DNA of 64,000 nucleotides from Kluyvera georgiana ATCC 51603 (GTDB taxonomy: Bacteria > Pseudomonadota > Gammaproteobacteria > Enterobacterales > Enterobacteriaceae). Below, piece after piece: positions 10,645 through 20,247 of the stretch. The stretch is taken from the NCBI RefSeq assembly GCF_001654985.1, contig NZ_LXEU01000078.1:118649-182648 (forward strand), in the 5' to 3' direction. The translations under genes were made by a program, and so were the position numbers. Position 1 is the first letter of the stretch; each line of letters starts with the position of its first letter. The notes under the pieces are model-generated. The model was given only the letters and a program-made list of their open reading frames with translations, searched no databases and had not been told where the DNA came from.

Positions 10645-10712
10645 CCCGGCGGCGCTTCGCTTGGCCGGGCTACATGTAACAGGGTAGCCCGGCCAAGCGA
10701 AGCGCCGCCGGG
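10645..10712. repeat. 29-bp perfect inverted repeat (second extragenic palindrome family)
   Basis: The left arm at 10645-10673 and the right arm at 10684-10712 are perfect reverse complements over 29 bases, with a 10-base loop. The arm reads CCCGGCGGCGCTTCGC then TTGGCCGGGCTAC. It lies between the convergent ushA and ybaK stops. A second, slightly decayed copy occurs at 47905-47966. It differs from the REP elements in this window, although it shares the GC-rich foldback style. Confidence 0.85.
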
Positions 10713-10728
10713 GAAACCGGCTGCACGA

Positions 10729-11241
<513 letters not shown>

Positions 11242-11295
11242 TCAGCATACGCCTTAAAACGAACTAAAAAATAGTACAATCTTGCGCAATAGGTA

Positions 11296-11325
11296 TTGGC
11301 AGTTGCAGCAACTTTGAGCGACAAT
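11296..11325 (+). promoter_or_regulatory. Sigma-70 promoter of chiX
   Basis: TTGGCA (11296-11301) and GACAAT (11320-11325) are 18 bp apart. They place the start of transcription near 11331, which is where the 5' hairpin of the ChiX RNA begins. Confidence 0.65.
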
Positions 11326-11330
11326 CGGAA

Positions 11331-11411
11331 GATCCGGAGTGATAACTTCGGGATAATAATAATGATGAAATTCCTCTTTGACGGGCCAATAGAGATATTG
11401 GCCATTTTTTT
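11331..11411 (+). ncRNA. chiX: Small regulatory RNA ChiX (MicM/SroB)
   Basis: ChiX is an Hfq-dependent sRNA of about 80 nt that silences the chitoporin mRNA chiP and is itself consumed by the chb mRNA. In E. coli it lies between ybaK and ybaP on this strand, exactly as here. Visible parts are a 5' hairpin CCGGAGT/ACTTCGG (11334-11350), a single-stranded A/U-rich seed containing GATGAAATTCCTCTTTGAC (11363-11381), and an intrinsic terminator GGCCAATA-GAGA-TATTGGCC (11384-11403) followed by eight Ts from 11405. The seed and terminator match the E. coli RNA closely; the 5' stem differs in sequence but not in form. The T-run reaches the ybaP stop codon. The exact 5' end is inferred from the promoter. 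Confidence 0.93.
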
Positions 11412-12205
11412 TATTTCAGCATCTCCGGCAGATTGCCTTCGCCATACAGATGTAGCGCCCCTACGGCGACCACATAGCGCCCCGGCGGCAGCGCCAGCAG
11501 CGCGTCGCGCCAGGCTTCATTACGTTTCACCATCAGCACATCATACAGCGACCGACTAAAGGTATTGGGCAACGACGTCCTGCCGTTCGTCGGCGGCTGC
11601 TCAAGCCACCAGCCGATCATCACCTGTAACAGTCGTGCGTTGGTGTGCCAGTGCGTCAGCGTATCGTCGAGCAGCGCCATGCCGCCGTCGGGCAACTGGC
11701 ACAGAAGGCTGACCTGGCTGTCTGCGCCCTCCAGTTCCTGAACCGGCAGCGACGCCGCGCGCGCAGCCTGCAGCAGCTGATAATCAATGCCGTAGTCTGG
11801 CCGTAACCCCAGCCGCTGCGCCTGGGTGGCTTGCAGCACCATCGCTATCTGCCATAACGGCTGATTATCAAAGCGGACCAGCGACATTCCCTGCGCGCTG
11901 ACCCGTTTTTCCAGTTCGCTCAACTGCTCGGCACTCAGGCGCTCAGCTAGCGGCGGGTATTCCGGCAGATTGCTGAACGGTGTTTCGCTGCCGGAAATAT
12001 CGGCTTCGACAATCAGCGCGTCGGCTTGACGCAGTTTCTTCATGAGTTTTGCAGGCAGGGGAGACATATCACGTGTCCCCATATGAATGCTGCCAACGAG
12101 ATGCAGATGGCGGCCACCGGGCAGCGACACGTCGAGCGCTGGCCAGCCGTATGGCGAGCCGCGTAGGGTTCGCCATAGACGTTGTAGTTGATTGAACAGA
12201 GTCAT
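11411..12205 (-). CDS. ybaP: TraB/GumN-family protein YbaP
   Basis: YbaP belongs to the TraB/PrgY/GumN family (Tiki-like fold), whose members are suspected metallopeptidases; the role of YbaP is unknown. Two GxxH-type motifs are visible, GSIHMG near residue 40 and GALHLYGEG at the end, plus conserved EADIS and PNTFSRSLYDVLM. The ATG at 12205 gives 264 residues, equal to E. coli; the frame continues upstream for 18 codons, but AGGGAG lies just before this ATG. The stop overlaps the end of the chiX terminator on the other strand. Confidence 0.93.
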   Translation of the reverse strand: MTLFNQLQRLWRTLRGSPYGWPALDVSLPGGRHLHLVGSIHMGTRDMSPLPAKLMKKLRQADALIVEADISGSETPFSNLPEYPPLAERLSAEQLSELEKRVSAQGMSLVRFDNQPLWQIAMVLQATQAQRLGLRPDYGIDYQLLQAARAASLPVQELEGADSQVSLLCQLPDGGMALLDDTLTHWHTNARLLQVMIGWWLEQPPTNGRTSLPNTFSRSLYDVLMVKRNEAWRDALLALPPGRYVVAVGALHLYGEGNLPEMLK

Positions 12206-12277
12206 CCGCGCTCCCTGGAAGGAAAATTCCATGCTAGCGCGATGTACCTGAGGGTGCAATGTAGCGAGGGGCGGATA

Positions 12278-13114
12278 TTAATCCGACATACCGTACCCAT
12301 CTCCACCCAGCTGCTCGATACGTGAAAGCGTCATCTTGTTCTGACACTCGTATATTCTAATGCGGGTCTCGGTCGGAAGGGCTTTTGATTGGGCATCGCT
12401 GAGTTTACCGCACTGAGTGACTTTTGAAGCGACCCAGGCCTGCTGTTCTTTCTTCATCCCGGAACGAATGGAGTCCGGGAGCGCCGCCCATATTCTGTTA
12501 AGCTCAATGTCATTTTGTTTATATTTACCTTCGCTATACGAAACATCTAACTGATTCTGTTTCTCTATTAAACGATCTTTCTTAACGGCCAGTGTAGCCA
12601 TATTATACATTGAGTCAGATAATGCATTGGTGCTATTCCAACCACTTACAATAATATCTTTATTATTGTCGGCGAACTGAATTTTATAGCTTATTTTTTT
12701 CCAGATGATTTTATTGTTAAGCATCTGGCTATTGCCCTGATTAATATATTCAAGGTTGTTCGGCAGTGCTTTCAGTAGCTCAAGCGTATTTGTCGGGATA
12801 CCGAACGAGACTTTAGCGACACAGTTAGCTGTATTATTATCGCTTTGTTGCGTTTCAGTGAGCACATTCTCTAGCTGGATGGGAATGGCTTGTAGCTGCT
12901 TTTCATAATCAGCGAGCGGAATTTTGAAGAAAATGTCGGGTGTTTTGATATACCTATCCTGTAGCTGGCTTAGGGCATCGTTATATACCCATTCCTTAAA
13001 TGCGGCTATCGAATTATCATTTCCGCATTTTAATTCAGGAGCTGAATCAAAAAGCCCTGCATAAGAGGAAAAAGATGCCGAGAGAACAACAAGCGCTAGC
13101 GCTTTTCTTATCAT
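12278..13114 (-). CDS. Secreted protein with C-terminal LprI/DUF1311 domain, accessory
   Basis: This 278-residue protein begins with a Sec signal peptide (MIRKALALVVLSASFSSYA) and is therefore likely periplasmic. The last 90 residues look like a lysozyme-inhibitor LprI-type (DUF1311) domain: ELNRIWAALPDSIRSGMKKE, QQAWVASKVTQC and IYECQNKMTLSRIEQL, with the two cysteines typical of that fold. The middle part is unrecognised. E. coli has ybaQ and glutaminase genes in this area instead. The coding sequence is clearly richer in A+T than ybaP and copA on either side, which suggests a separate acquisition. Lysozyme inhibition is only a family-based guess; AAGGA precedes the ATG. Confidence 0.75.
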   Translation of the reverse strand: MIRKALALVVLSASFSSYAGLFDSAPELKCGNDNSIAAFKEWVYNDALSQLQDRYIKTPDIFFKIPLADYEKQLQAIPIQLENVLTETQQSDNNTANCVAKVSFGIPTNTLELLKALPNNLEYINQGNSQMLNNKIIWKKISYKIQFADNNKDIIVSGWNSTNALSDSMYNMATLAVKKDRLIEKQNQLDVSYSEGKYKQNDIELNRIWAALPDSIRSGMKKEQQAWVASKVTQCGKLSDAQSKALPTETRIRIYECQNKMTLSRIEQLGGDGYGMSD

Positions 13115-13245
13115 AATAAAACATCCTTGTATTATTGGAGTGGTGAATAATTCAGGCGACCAACATCATTTAATAATACACGGGGTTTTATTTACATGGA
13201 ATCTTTATTTGCAGGAAATACCGTGGTAATAGTATTCGCGCATTG

Positions 13246-13279
13246 AATAAAAAGGCAGGCGGTATTATACCGTCTGCCT
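13246..13279 (-). terminator. Intrinsic terminator of copA
   Basis: AGGCAGGCGGTA (13253-13264) pairs with TACCGTCTGCCT (13268-13279) with one G-U pair. On the minus strand the stem is followed by TTTTTATTC. It lies 19 bases after the copA stop and is a standard Rho-independent terminator. Confidence 0.85.
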
Positions 13280-13297
13280 ATAAAATCGCGTGAAAAC

Positions 13298-15799
13298 CTA
13301 CCGTTTCGGTTTAAATCGCAGCAATCGGTTGGCGTTGCTTACTACCGTAATAGATGAGAGCGCCATCGCCGCCCCGGCAACGACCGGGTTGAGCAGCGTA
13401 CCGGTCAGCGGCCAGAGGATCCCCGCAGCAATCGGAATGCCCAGCGAGTTATAGACAAAGGCACCGAGCAGATTCTGCTTCATGTTGCGCAACGTGGCGC
13501 GGGAGATCGCCAGCGCATCGGCAACGCCCACCAGACTGTGGCGCATCAGCGTAATCGCCGCGGTTTCAATCGCCACATCGCTGCCGCCGCCCATCGCAAT
13601 ACCGACGTCGGCCTGCGCCAGCGCCGGGGCGTCGTTGATACCGTCGCCGACCATCGCCACTTTTTGGCCCTGCGCCTGCAGGTCCTTAATCGCCTGCGCT
13701 TTACCATCCGGCAGTACGCCGGCAATCACTTCATCAATGCCCGCCTCTTTGGCAATGGCGTTAGCGGTTACCGGGTTATCACCGGTCAGCATCACCAGTC
13801 GATAGCCTTCTTTATGCAGTCGCTGCAAGGCGGCAACGCTGTCGCTACGCAGCGGATCGCGAATAGCGAACAGCGCGGCGGCTTGACCATCAATGGCGAG
13901 CAGTACCGGCGTGGCTCCCTGAGCTGCCTGCTGAGCCAGTTCGTTATCCAACTTGCGGGTATCCACCTGCTGTTCGTGCATCAACGCCTGGTTGCCCAGC
14001 AGCAGCGAGTGTCCTTCGGTTTCGCCGCTGACCCCCAGCCCACGTAGCGTGCGGAACGCGGTGACCTGCGGCAGCGTGTTATCGGCGGCTTTCTCCAGGA
14101 TAGCGCGTGCCAGAGGGTGGTTCGAACCTTGCTCCAGCGCGGCAGCCAGGCGCAGCGCGGTCGATTCACCGATTGCGCCGAGTGTTTTCACCGCAACGAC
14201 CTGCGGTTTACCTTCGGTCAAGGTACCGGTTTTATCAAACACCAGCGTGGTCAGTTCGCTGGCGCGCTGTAGCGCGTCGGCATCGCGGACCAGCACGCCG
14301 TACTCTGCGGCGCGACCGACACCGGCAATAATCGACATCGGCGTTGCCAGACCCAGCGCACACGGACAGGCGATGATCAGCACCGTGGTAGCGATCACCA
14401 GGGTGTAGACAATCTGCGGCACCGGGCCGAAGAAGTACCAGATGGCGGCGCTGAAAATGGCGATCGCCACCACCACCGGCACGAACACGGCGGAGATTCT
14501 ATCCGCCAGCTGGCCGATTTCCGGCTTGCTGCTCTGCGCCTGGCGCACCATTTTGATAATACGCGACAGCGTGGTATGGCTACCCACGGCGCTGGCGCGG
14601 AACAATACCGAGCCGTCCTGCACCACCGTACCGGCATGAATGCTGTCGCCGTCGCCTTTCTGCTGCGGAATCGGCTCGCCGGTGAGCATGGCTTCATCAA
14701 ACCAGGCTTCGCCCTGGCTGATTTCACCGTCGACAGGAACCCGGTCGCCGGTGGCTAAGCGCAGGATCATCCCCGGCTGTACGTCGGCGAGCGGCACGGT
14801 TTTTTCACCGTCGTCGGTAACGACCCGCGCGGTGGGCGGCGTCAGGTCGAGCAATTTTTCCAGCGCCCGGGACGAACGCTGGCGCGCTCGCGCTTCCAGC
14901 ATATGGCCAAGGTTAATCAGACCAATAATCATGGCGCTGGCTTCGTAATAGAGGTGGCGGGCTTCCATCGGGAACCACTGCGGCCACAGGTTGACGCTCA
15001 TCGAATACAGCCAGGCGACACCGGTACCGAGCGCCACGAGGGTATCCATCGTCGCGGTACGGTTCTTCAGGCTTTTCCATGCGCTGGTGTAAAAATGACC
15101 ACCAGCAAACACCATCACCGCCAGGGTGACGAGGCCGATAACCAGCCACAGCGAGCGGTTGTCGTCGGAGACCATCATATTGTCGCCGATCATGCCCCAG
15201 ACCATGACTGGCACACCTACCAGCAGGGCGACGATCGCCTGCCAGCGAAAACGTTTCATGGTCGCCAGCGCGGTTTCCTGCTGACGTTCGCGGCGTTTAA
15301 TATCGTCTTCAATGGCTTCCGCGCCGTAGCCGGCTTTCTCTACGGCCTGGACTAAATCGCTGGCGGACGCATGACCCATGACCAGGGCCGTGCGCTCCGC
15401 CAGGTTTACCCGTGCCTGGACCACGCCCGGTACCGCCTGCAAGGCATTCTGGACCCGGGAAACGCAGCTGGCGCAGCTCATACCGTTGATCAGCAGCTGT
15501 TGGCTGTCATCCAGTTCCTGTGCTGCCGGAAGCTCAGGGGAGGCCGCTGTCAGTGCTTCCGACGGGAGTGATGACTCTGCCAGCGGTTTAGCCTTTGGGT
15601 GGCTGAGCTCCGCGCCGTAACCGGCTTGTTTGATGGTGTCAATCAACGCCTCGGCGCTCGCGCTGCCGGTAACGTGCGCCGCATCGATGGTCACTTCCGC
15701 ATGGTCAACGTCAGGACGCTGCTCCAGGCTCTCCTTCACGCGTTTGACGCAGTGGCCACAGGACAGACCGTCCAGCGCCAGATCGATAGTTTGAGACAT
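13298..15799 (-). CDS. copA: Copper-exporting P1B-type ATPase CopA
   Basis: CopA pumps Cu(I) from the cytoplasm to the periplasm. Two N-terminal heavy-metal domains carry GLSCGHC (Cys14, Cys17) and GMSCASC (Cys109, Cys112). The membrane part has the CPC ion-binding motif at residues 478-480, and the phosphorylation site DKTGTLTEG has Asp522; TGEP and [11 protein letters not shown] are also present. Length is 833 residues against 834 in E. coli. It is transcribed from the CueR-controlled promoter that separates it from cueR. The K-12 ybaS-ybaT acid-resistance genes between copA and cueR are not present here. Confidence 0.98.
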   Translation of the reverse strand: MSQTIDLALDGLSCGHCVKRVKESLEQRPDVDHAEVTIDAAHVTGSASAEALIDTIKQAGYGAELSHPKAKPLAESSLPSEALTAASPELPAAQELDDSQQLLINGMSCASCVSRVQNALQAVPGVVQARVNLAERTALVMGHASASDLVQAVEKAGYGAEAIEDDIKRRERQQETALATMKRFRWQAIVALLVGVPVMVWGMIGDNMMVSDDNRSLWLVIGLVTLAVMVFAGGHFYTSAWKSLKNRTATMDTLVALGTGVAWLYSMSVNLWPQWFPMEARHLYYEASAMIIGLINLGHMLEARARQRSSRALEKLLDLTPPTARVVTDDGEKTVPLADVQPGMILRLATGDRVPVDGEISQGEAWFDEAMLTGEPIPQQKGDGDSIHAGTVVQDGSVLFRASAVGSHTTLSRIIKMVRQAQSSKPEIGQLADRISAVFVPVVVAIAIFSAAIWYFFGPVPQIVYTLVIATTVLIIACPCALGLATPMSIIAGVGRAAEYGVLVRDADALQRASELTTLVFDKTGTLTEGKPQVVAVKTLGAIGESTALRLAAALEQGSNHPLARAILEKAADNTLPQVTAFRTLRGLGVSGETEGHSLLLGNQALMHEQQVDTRKLDNELAQQAAQGATPVLLAIDGQAAALFAIRDPLRSDSVAALQRLHKEGYRLVMLTGDNPVTANAIAKEAGIDEVIAGVLPDGKAQAIKDLQAQGQKVAMVGDGINDAPALAQADVGIAMGGGSDVAIETAAITLMRHSLVGVADALAISRATLRNMKQNLLGAFVYNSLGIPIAAGILWPLTGTLLNPVVAGAAMALSSITVVSNANRLLRFKPKR

Positions 15800-15854
15800 A
15801 TTCCTCTCCTCAATTGATGGGTGACCAAATTCATCTTTTGGTCTACAGTGAGAA

Positions 15855-15885
15855 AGGTTAAACCTTCCAGCAAGGGGAAGGTCAA
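15855..15885 (-). promoter_or_regulatory. CueR-controlled copA promoter and operator
   Basis: On the minus strand, TTGACC (15885-15880) and TAACCT (15860-15855) are separated by 19 bp, the over-long spacer typical of MerR-family promoters. Within the spacer lies the dyad ACCTTCC-N7-GGAAGGT (15862-15882). This matches the known CueR operator of E. coli copA, where Cu(I)-CueR twists the DNA to allow open complex formation. Confidence 0.92.
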
Positions 15886-15894
15886 GGGGGAAAC

Positions 15895-16305
15895 GTGAAT
15901 ATCAGTGATGTTGCCAAAAAAACCGGTTTGACCAGCAAAGCCATCCGCTTTTATGAAGAGAAGGGGCTGGTGACGCCGCCGCTGCGCAGCGAGAACGGCT
16001 ACCGCAGCTACACGCAAAAGCATCTGGATGAGTTTACGCTGCTGCGCCAGGCGCGGCAGGTTGGGTTTAATCTGGAAGAGTGCGGCGAGCTGGTGAATCT
16101 GTTTAACGACCCGAAACGCCACAGCGCCGACGTCAAAGCCTATACGCTACAGAAAGTGGCGGATATTGAGCGCCACATCAGCGATCTGCAGGCGATGCGC
16201 GAGCAGCTGCTGTCGCTGGCGGCATCCTGCCCGGGAGATGACAGCGCCGACTGCCCGATTATTGATAATCTCTCCGGCTGCTGCCATCGTAAAGCCCAGG
16301 CTTGA
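15895..16305 (+). CDS. cueR: Copper efflux regulator CueR (MerR family)
   Basis: CueR senses Cu(I), Ag(I) and Au(I) and activates copA and cueO. The N-terminal winged HTH is [20 protein letters not shown], a long dimerisation helix follows, and the metal loop holds Cys112 and Cys120 ([10 protein letters not shown]), the two ligands of the family. It starts with GTG at 15895, six bases after AAGGGGG. Length is 136 residues, one more than in E. coli. It is divergent from copA; on the other side it converges with ybbJ with a three-base gap. Confidence 0.97.
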   Translation: MNISDVAKKTGLTSKAIRFYEEKGLVTPPLRSENGYRSYTQKHLDEFTLLRQARQVGFNLEECGELVNLFNDPKRHSADVKAYTLQKVADIERHISDLQAMREQLLSLAASCPGDDSADCPIIDNLSGCCHRKAQA

Positions 16306-16308
16306 CGA

Positions 16309-16770
16309 CTAACGAGGAGGGGAGAGCCTGATACGCAGGACGATCCCTTCCACCGCAATCACCTCAACGTTGCTGCCCGCGGGCAGATCCTCGTCGGCGC
16401 GGACCGGCCACGAACTGTCGCCGACGCGCATATGGCCGCGTCCGTTGACCAGCGCGTTGTCTAAGGTAAACCGCTGCCCCAGCAACTGCTGTCCACGCTG
16501 GTTAAGCTGACTTTCCGCCGGGCGCTGCCTGTCGCCCCGACGGGTGAGCCACTTCCACCACAGCCAGGCCGCCAGTAGCGTCAGCACTGCAAACAGCGCG
16601 CCCTGCCATGCCCAGTCGACCGGCAGCACCCAGGTTATCAGCCCGGTTGCCGCCGCGGCCACGCCGCTCCACAGCAAATAGCCGCTACCGCCGAGCATTT
16701 CTGCCGCCAGCAGCAGGCCGCCGAGGCTCAGCCAGAAGATGTGTGGGTGCGCCAGCACCAGCGCGATCAT
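16309..16770 (-). CDS. ybbJ: NfeD-like inner membrane protein YbbJ
   Basis: YbbJ is a 153-residue protein with two or three hydrophobic segments (residues 5-75) and a C-terminal OB-fold NfeD domain ([31 protein letters not shown]). Such proteins pair with SPFH/stomatin proteins, and its gene overlaps qmcA by four bases (ATGA), so the two are translationally coupled. A role in membrane quality control together with QmcA is inferred from this pairing. Confidence 0.93.
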   Translation of the reverse strand: MIALVLAHPHIFWLSLGGLLLAAEMLGGSGYLLWSGVAAAATGLITWVLPVDWAWQGALFAVLTLLAAWLWWKWLTRRGDRQRPAESQLNQRGQQLLGQRFTLDNALVNGRGHMRVGDSSWPVRADEDLPAGSNVEVIAVEGIVLRIRLSPPR

Positions 16771-17684
16771 GATGATTTCCGGTCGCGGCTGCTGTCTTTA
16801 ATCAGCTCGGCAACCCCGGCGATAGACCCCATCAGGCTGCTGGCATCCAGCGGCATCATCACTACTTTGCTATTATTCGCCGAGCCAATCTGCTGGAGGG
16901 CATCGGTGTATTTTTGCGCCACAAAGTAGTTAATCGCCTGAATATCCCCTGCGGCAATCGCTTCAGAGACCATTTTGGTGGCGCGCGCTTCCGCTTCTGC
17001 GGAACGCTCGCGGGCCTCTGCCTGCAGGAACGCGGACTGACGCTCGCCCTCGGCGGTGAGAATCTGCGCCTGTTTTTCACCTTCGGCTTTGACGATCTGC
17101 GCCTGGCGGATCCCTTCTGCTTCCAGGATATAGGCACGCTTGGTACGCTCGGCCTTCATCTGCGCGTTCATCGCGTCGATAAGCTCTGCCGGTGGGCGCA
17201 CGTCGCGAATCTCAATACGGGTGATTTTAATCCCCCACGGATTGGTGGCTTCGTCGACAATATGCAGCAGGCGGGTATTGATGTTATCGCGCTGGGAGAG
17301 CATTTCGTCGAGCTCCATGGAACCGAGCACGGTACGAATGTTGGTCATCGTCAGGTTGATGATCGCCAGTTCCAGGTTGCTGACCTCGTACGCCGCTTTT
17401 GGCGCGTCGATCACCTGAATAAAGCACACGGCGTCGATGGCGACGTTGGCGTTATCTTTAGAGATAACTTCCTGCGATGGGATGTCGAGAACCTGCTCCA
17501 TCATGTTGATTTTGCGGCCAATACGGTCCATAAACGGCACGACAAGACTTAAGCCAGGATGCAGGGTTTTGGTGTAGCGGCCAAAACGTTCAACCGTCCA
17601 CTGATAGCCCTGCGGCACGATTTTGACACCCGCGGCAACCACCACCAGGGCGACAAAGATAAGAATAGGGATAAATACCAGCAT
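16767..17684 (-). CDS. qmcA: SPFH/stomatin-family membrane protein QmcA
   Basis: QmcA is an inner-membrane SPFH protein associated with FtsH-HflKC and membrane protein quality control. One N-terminal membrane segment ([20 protein letters not shown]) precedes the SPFH domain (residues 20-190) and a long charged coiled coil rich in [21 protein letters not shown] repeats. The ATG at 17684 gives 305 residues, as in E. coli, and AGGAGG lies just before it; the eight extra upstream codons in frame are not needed. It is the first gene of a qmcA-ybbJ operon and divergent from fetAB. Confidence 0.96.
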   Translation of the reverse strand: MLVFIPILIFVALVVVAAGVKIVPQGYQWTVERFGRYTKTLHPGLSLVVPFMDRIGRKINMMEQVLDIPSQEVISKDNANVAIDAVCFIQVIDAPKAAYEVSNLELAIINLTMTNIRTVLGSMELDEMLSQRDNINTRLLHIVDEATNPWGIKITRIEIRDVRPPAELIDAMNAQMKAERTKRAYILEAEGIRQAQIVKAEGEKQAQILTAEGERQSAFLQAEARERSAEAEARATKMVSEAIAAGDIQAINYFVAQKYTDALQQIGSANNSKVVMMPLDASSLMGSIAGVAELIKDSSRDRKSS

Positions 17685-17809
17685 AAAACCTCCTGTTTTA
17701 CTCTCCATAACGTCAACAAGTATATCGGCTATGGCGGTGAAATTCGCCCCCTGAAATTAATTGGGGTTACACTAAAGAGATAAAAGAAAAAACGGGACAA
17801 AGAAAGGCA

Positions 17810-18481
17810 ATGACGGAAAATAGCGCGATTTTACAGCTTAAGCAGGTGAGTTTTCATATTGGCGAGAAAACGGTCCTTGATAATATCAACTTCAGCGTGG
17901 CCCCCGGAGAATTCAAGCTGATCACCGGCCCATCAGGCTGCGGCAAAAGCACCTTATTAAAAATCATCGCTTCGCTGCTTTCGCCGAGCAGCGGGCAGAT
18001 TCTGTTTACCGGACAGGATATTAACAGCCTGACGCCGGAAGCCTATCGCCAGCAGGTTTCTTACTGCGCGCAAACCCCCGCGCTGTTTGGCGATACGGTT
18101 TACGACAACTTAATTTTCCCCTGGCAAATTCGCAACCAGCAGCCGGAACCGGATCGTTTCCTGGCCCAGCTGTCGCGCTTTGGGCTGACGGAAGACACGC
18201 TGTCGAAATCGATTAATGAACTGTCGGGCGGGGAGAAGCAGCGCGTTTCGCTGATTCGCAATCTGCAATTTTTGCCGAAGGTGTTGTTGCTCGACGAAAT
18301 TACCAGCGCGCTGGACGAACAGAATAAAAACAACGTGAATGACATTATTCATCAGTACGTACGCGAACAGAATGTTGCCGTGCTGTGGGTTACTCACGAC
18401 CAGGATGAAATTCGCCATGCGGATGAGGTGATTACGCTGCCATCCCACCCGCAGAGCGTCAGGGAGTCACATCATGAATAA
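17810..18481 (+). CDS. fetA: Iron export ABC transporter ATPase FetA
   Basis: FetA is the ATPase of the FetAB exporter linked to iron homeostasis and peroxide resistance. Walker A is GPSGCGKST (residues 40-48), the signature is LSGGEKQR, and Walker B is VLLLDEITSALD; the ITSALD variant is also found in the E. coli protein. Length is 223 residues. Its end overlaps the fetB start by eight bases, which shows a two-gene operon. Confidence 0.95.
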   Translation: MTENSAILQLKQVSFHIGEKTVLDNINFSVAPGEFKLITGPSGCGKSTLLKIIASLLSPSSGQILFTGQDINSLTPEAYRQQVSYCAQTPALFGDTVYDNLIFPWQIRNQQPEPDRFLAQLSRFGLTEDTLSKSINELSGGEKQRVSLIRNLQFLPKVLLLDEITSALDEQNKNNVNDIIHQYVREQNVAVLWVTHDQDEIRHADEVITLPSHPQSVRESHHE

Positions 18482-19259
18482 CGAACATATTATTACTAAC
18501 GAATCGCTGGCGCTGTCGATGGTGCTGGTGCTGGTGGCCATTGTGGTGAGCTATCGGGAAAAGCTGGCGCTGGAAAAGGACATTATCTGGAGTATCTGCC
18601 GGGCGGTGGTGCAGCTGGTTATTGTCGGCTACGTGCTGAAGTATATCTTCAACGTCAACCACGCGGTGTTGACGCTGCTGATGGTGCTGTTTATCTGCTT
18701 TAACGCCGCCTACAACGCGCAAAAACGCAGTAAGTACATCGATAAAGCCTTTGTCTCCTCGTTTATCGCCATTACCAGCGGGGCTGGGCTGACGCTGGCG
18801 GTGCTGGTTTTCTCCGGCTCGATTGCTTTTGTACCGATGCAGGTGATCCCTATCTCCGGGATGATTGCCGGTAACGCCATGATTGCGGTGGGGCTGTGCT
18901 ACAACAACCTCGGCCAGCGCTTTAGCGCCGAGCAGCAGCAAATTCAGGAAAAACTGAGCCTGGGGGCGACGCCGAAAATGGCCTCCGCGCGATTGATTCG
19001 CGAGAGCATTCGCGCATCGTTGATCCCAACCGTGGATTCGGCGAAAACCGTGGGGCTGGTGAGCTTACCGGGGATGATGTCGGGGCTGATATTTGCCGGT
19101 ATCGATCCAGTGAAGGCGATTAAGTATCAGATTATGGTCACCTTTATGCTGCTTTCTACCGCCAGCCTGTCGACCATTATCGCCTGCTACCTGACCTACC
19201 GGAAGTTTTACAACGCGCGTCACCAACTGGTGGTGACGCAGTTGAAAAAGCGTGCGTAG
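18474..19259 (+). CDS. fetB: Iron export ABC transporter permease FetB
   Basis: FetB (UPF0014 family) is the membrane partner of FetA. It has seven or so hydrophobic segments in 261 residues and the conserved central stretch VIPISGMIAGNAM, followed by SLGATPKMASARLIRESIRASLIPTVDSAKTVG split over the coupling helix. AGGGAG precedes the ATG inside the end of fetA. A REP-like hairpin lies beyond the stop. Confidence 0.95.
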   Translation: MNNEHIITNESLALSMVLVLVAIVVSYREKLALEKDIIWSICRAVVQLVIVGYVLKYIFNVNHAVLTLLMVLFICFNAAYNAQKRSKYIDKAFVSSFIAITSGAGLTLAVLVFSGSIAFVPMQVIPISGMIAGNAMIAVGLCYNNLGQRFSAEQQQIQEKLSLGATPKMASARLIRESIRASLIPTVDSAKTVGLVSLPGMMSGLIFAGIDPVKAIKYQIMVTFMLLSTASLSTIIACYLTYRKFYNARHQLVVTQLKKRA

Positions 19260-19274
19260 CGCACATTGAAACGA

Positions 19275-19309
19275 AGGCCGGATAGCGGCGTGACAGCCCC
19301 ATCCGGCCT
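19275..19309. repeat. REP-like palindrome between fetB and cnoX
   Basis: AGGCCGGAT (19275-19283) is matched by ATCCGGCCT (19301-19309), with GCGGCGTGACAGCCCC between. It lies in the gap between the convergent fetB and cnoX genes and can act as a bidirectional transcript end. Confidence 0.75.
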
Positions 19310-19333
19310 ACAAGATCAAGATAACGTTCGCGG

Positions 19334-20188
19334 TTAGTACAGTAGCGAATACAGCTGACGACGGTACTTCGACGCCAGCGCATCACCGGTGCCGAGCGCC
19401 GCCAGAATTTCCTGCAGCATTTTGCGCGCCTGACCGTCCGCCGCGCCTAAATCTTTGCGCAGATGGCTGAACAGCAGCTCCAGCGCCTCTTCGTTTCGCC
19501 CAACCTGATGCAGCTGAAGCGCCAGCTTCGAGGCCAGCGCCGCGTCGTCCGGGTTCTGCTCAACCTGCTGTTGCAACTGCTGAATTTCCGGCGTATCCGC
19601 CGCTTGCTTCAACAGCTCAATCTGCGCGACCAGCCCCTGATAGCGGGTATCCTGATCCTGCATCGGAATAGTTTTCAGCACCGCTTCCGCGTCTTCAGAG
19701 CGATTGAGCGCAATCTGCGTTTCCGCCAGCAGCAGGCCGATCTGGCTGTCCTGGCCGGAAAGCTGCCAGGCGTCTTTCAGCAGCGGCAGCGCTTCGGCGT
19801 GCTTGCCTTCCTGAATTAGCGCCAGCGCTTCCTGCGCCTTAAGCTCTTCTTCACGAGGAAGCACTTTATCGAGCAGTGCGCGAATGGCCTCTTCCGGCTG
19901 CGGGCCCTGGAAACCATCAACCGGCTGGCCGTTCTGGAACAGGTAGACGGTTGGGATGGCGCGCAGGCCAAACTGTGAGGCGACCATCTGCTCGGCATCG
20001 CAGTCGACCTTCGCCAGAATAAACTGACCGTTATACTGCGCCGCCAGATTTTCCAGCACCGGCGTCAGCTCCAGGCAGTGCTGGCTACGCTCGGACCAGA
20101 AATAGAACAGCACCGGCGTGGCAACGGATTGTTCCAGCGTCTGGTGCAGGTTAGCTTCAGTAATGTTTACGATATTCTGTACGGACAT
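19334..20188 (-). CDS. cnoX: Chaperedoxin CnoX (YbbN)
   Basis: CnoX is a holdase with a thioredoxin domain that guards GroEL clients during bleach stress. The thioredoxin domain (residues 1-110) has SQHC in place of the CxxC active site (Cys38), and a second cysteine, Cys63, lies in KVDCDAEQ, as in E. coli. The C-terminal half is TPR-like. Length is 284 residues, equal to E. coli. It follows ybbO on the same strand after about 60 bp. Confidence 0.96.
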   Translation of the reverse strand: MSVQNIVNITEANLHQTLEQSVATPVLFYFWSERSQHCLELTPVLENLAAQYNGQFILAKVDCDAEQMVASQFGLRAIPTVYLFQNGQPVDGFQGPQPEEAIRALLDKVLPREEELKAQEALALIQEGKHAEALPLLKDAWQLSGQDSQIGLLLAETQIALNRSEDAEAVLKTIPMQDQDTRYQGLVAQIELLKQAADTPEIQQLQQQVEQNPDDAALASKLALQLHQVGRNEEALELLFSHLRKDLGAADGQARKMLQEILAALGTGDALASKYRRQLYSLLY

Positions 20189-20247
20189 GAGTCATTCTCT
20201 GTAGTCGGTTTATATTCGAGATGGGGACAAAAGGGCACGCTTCAACG

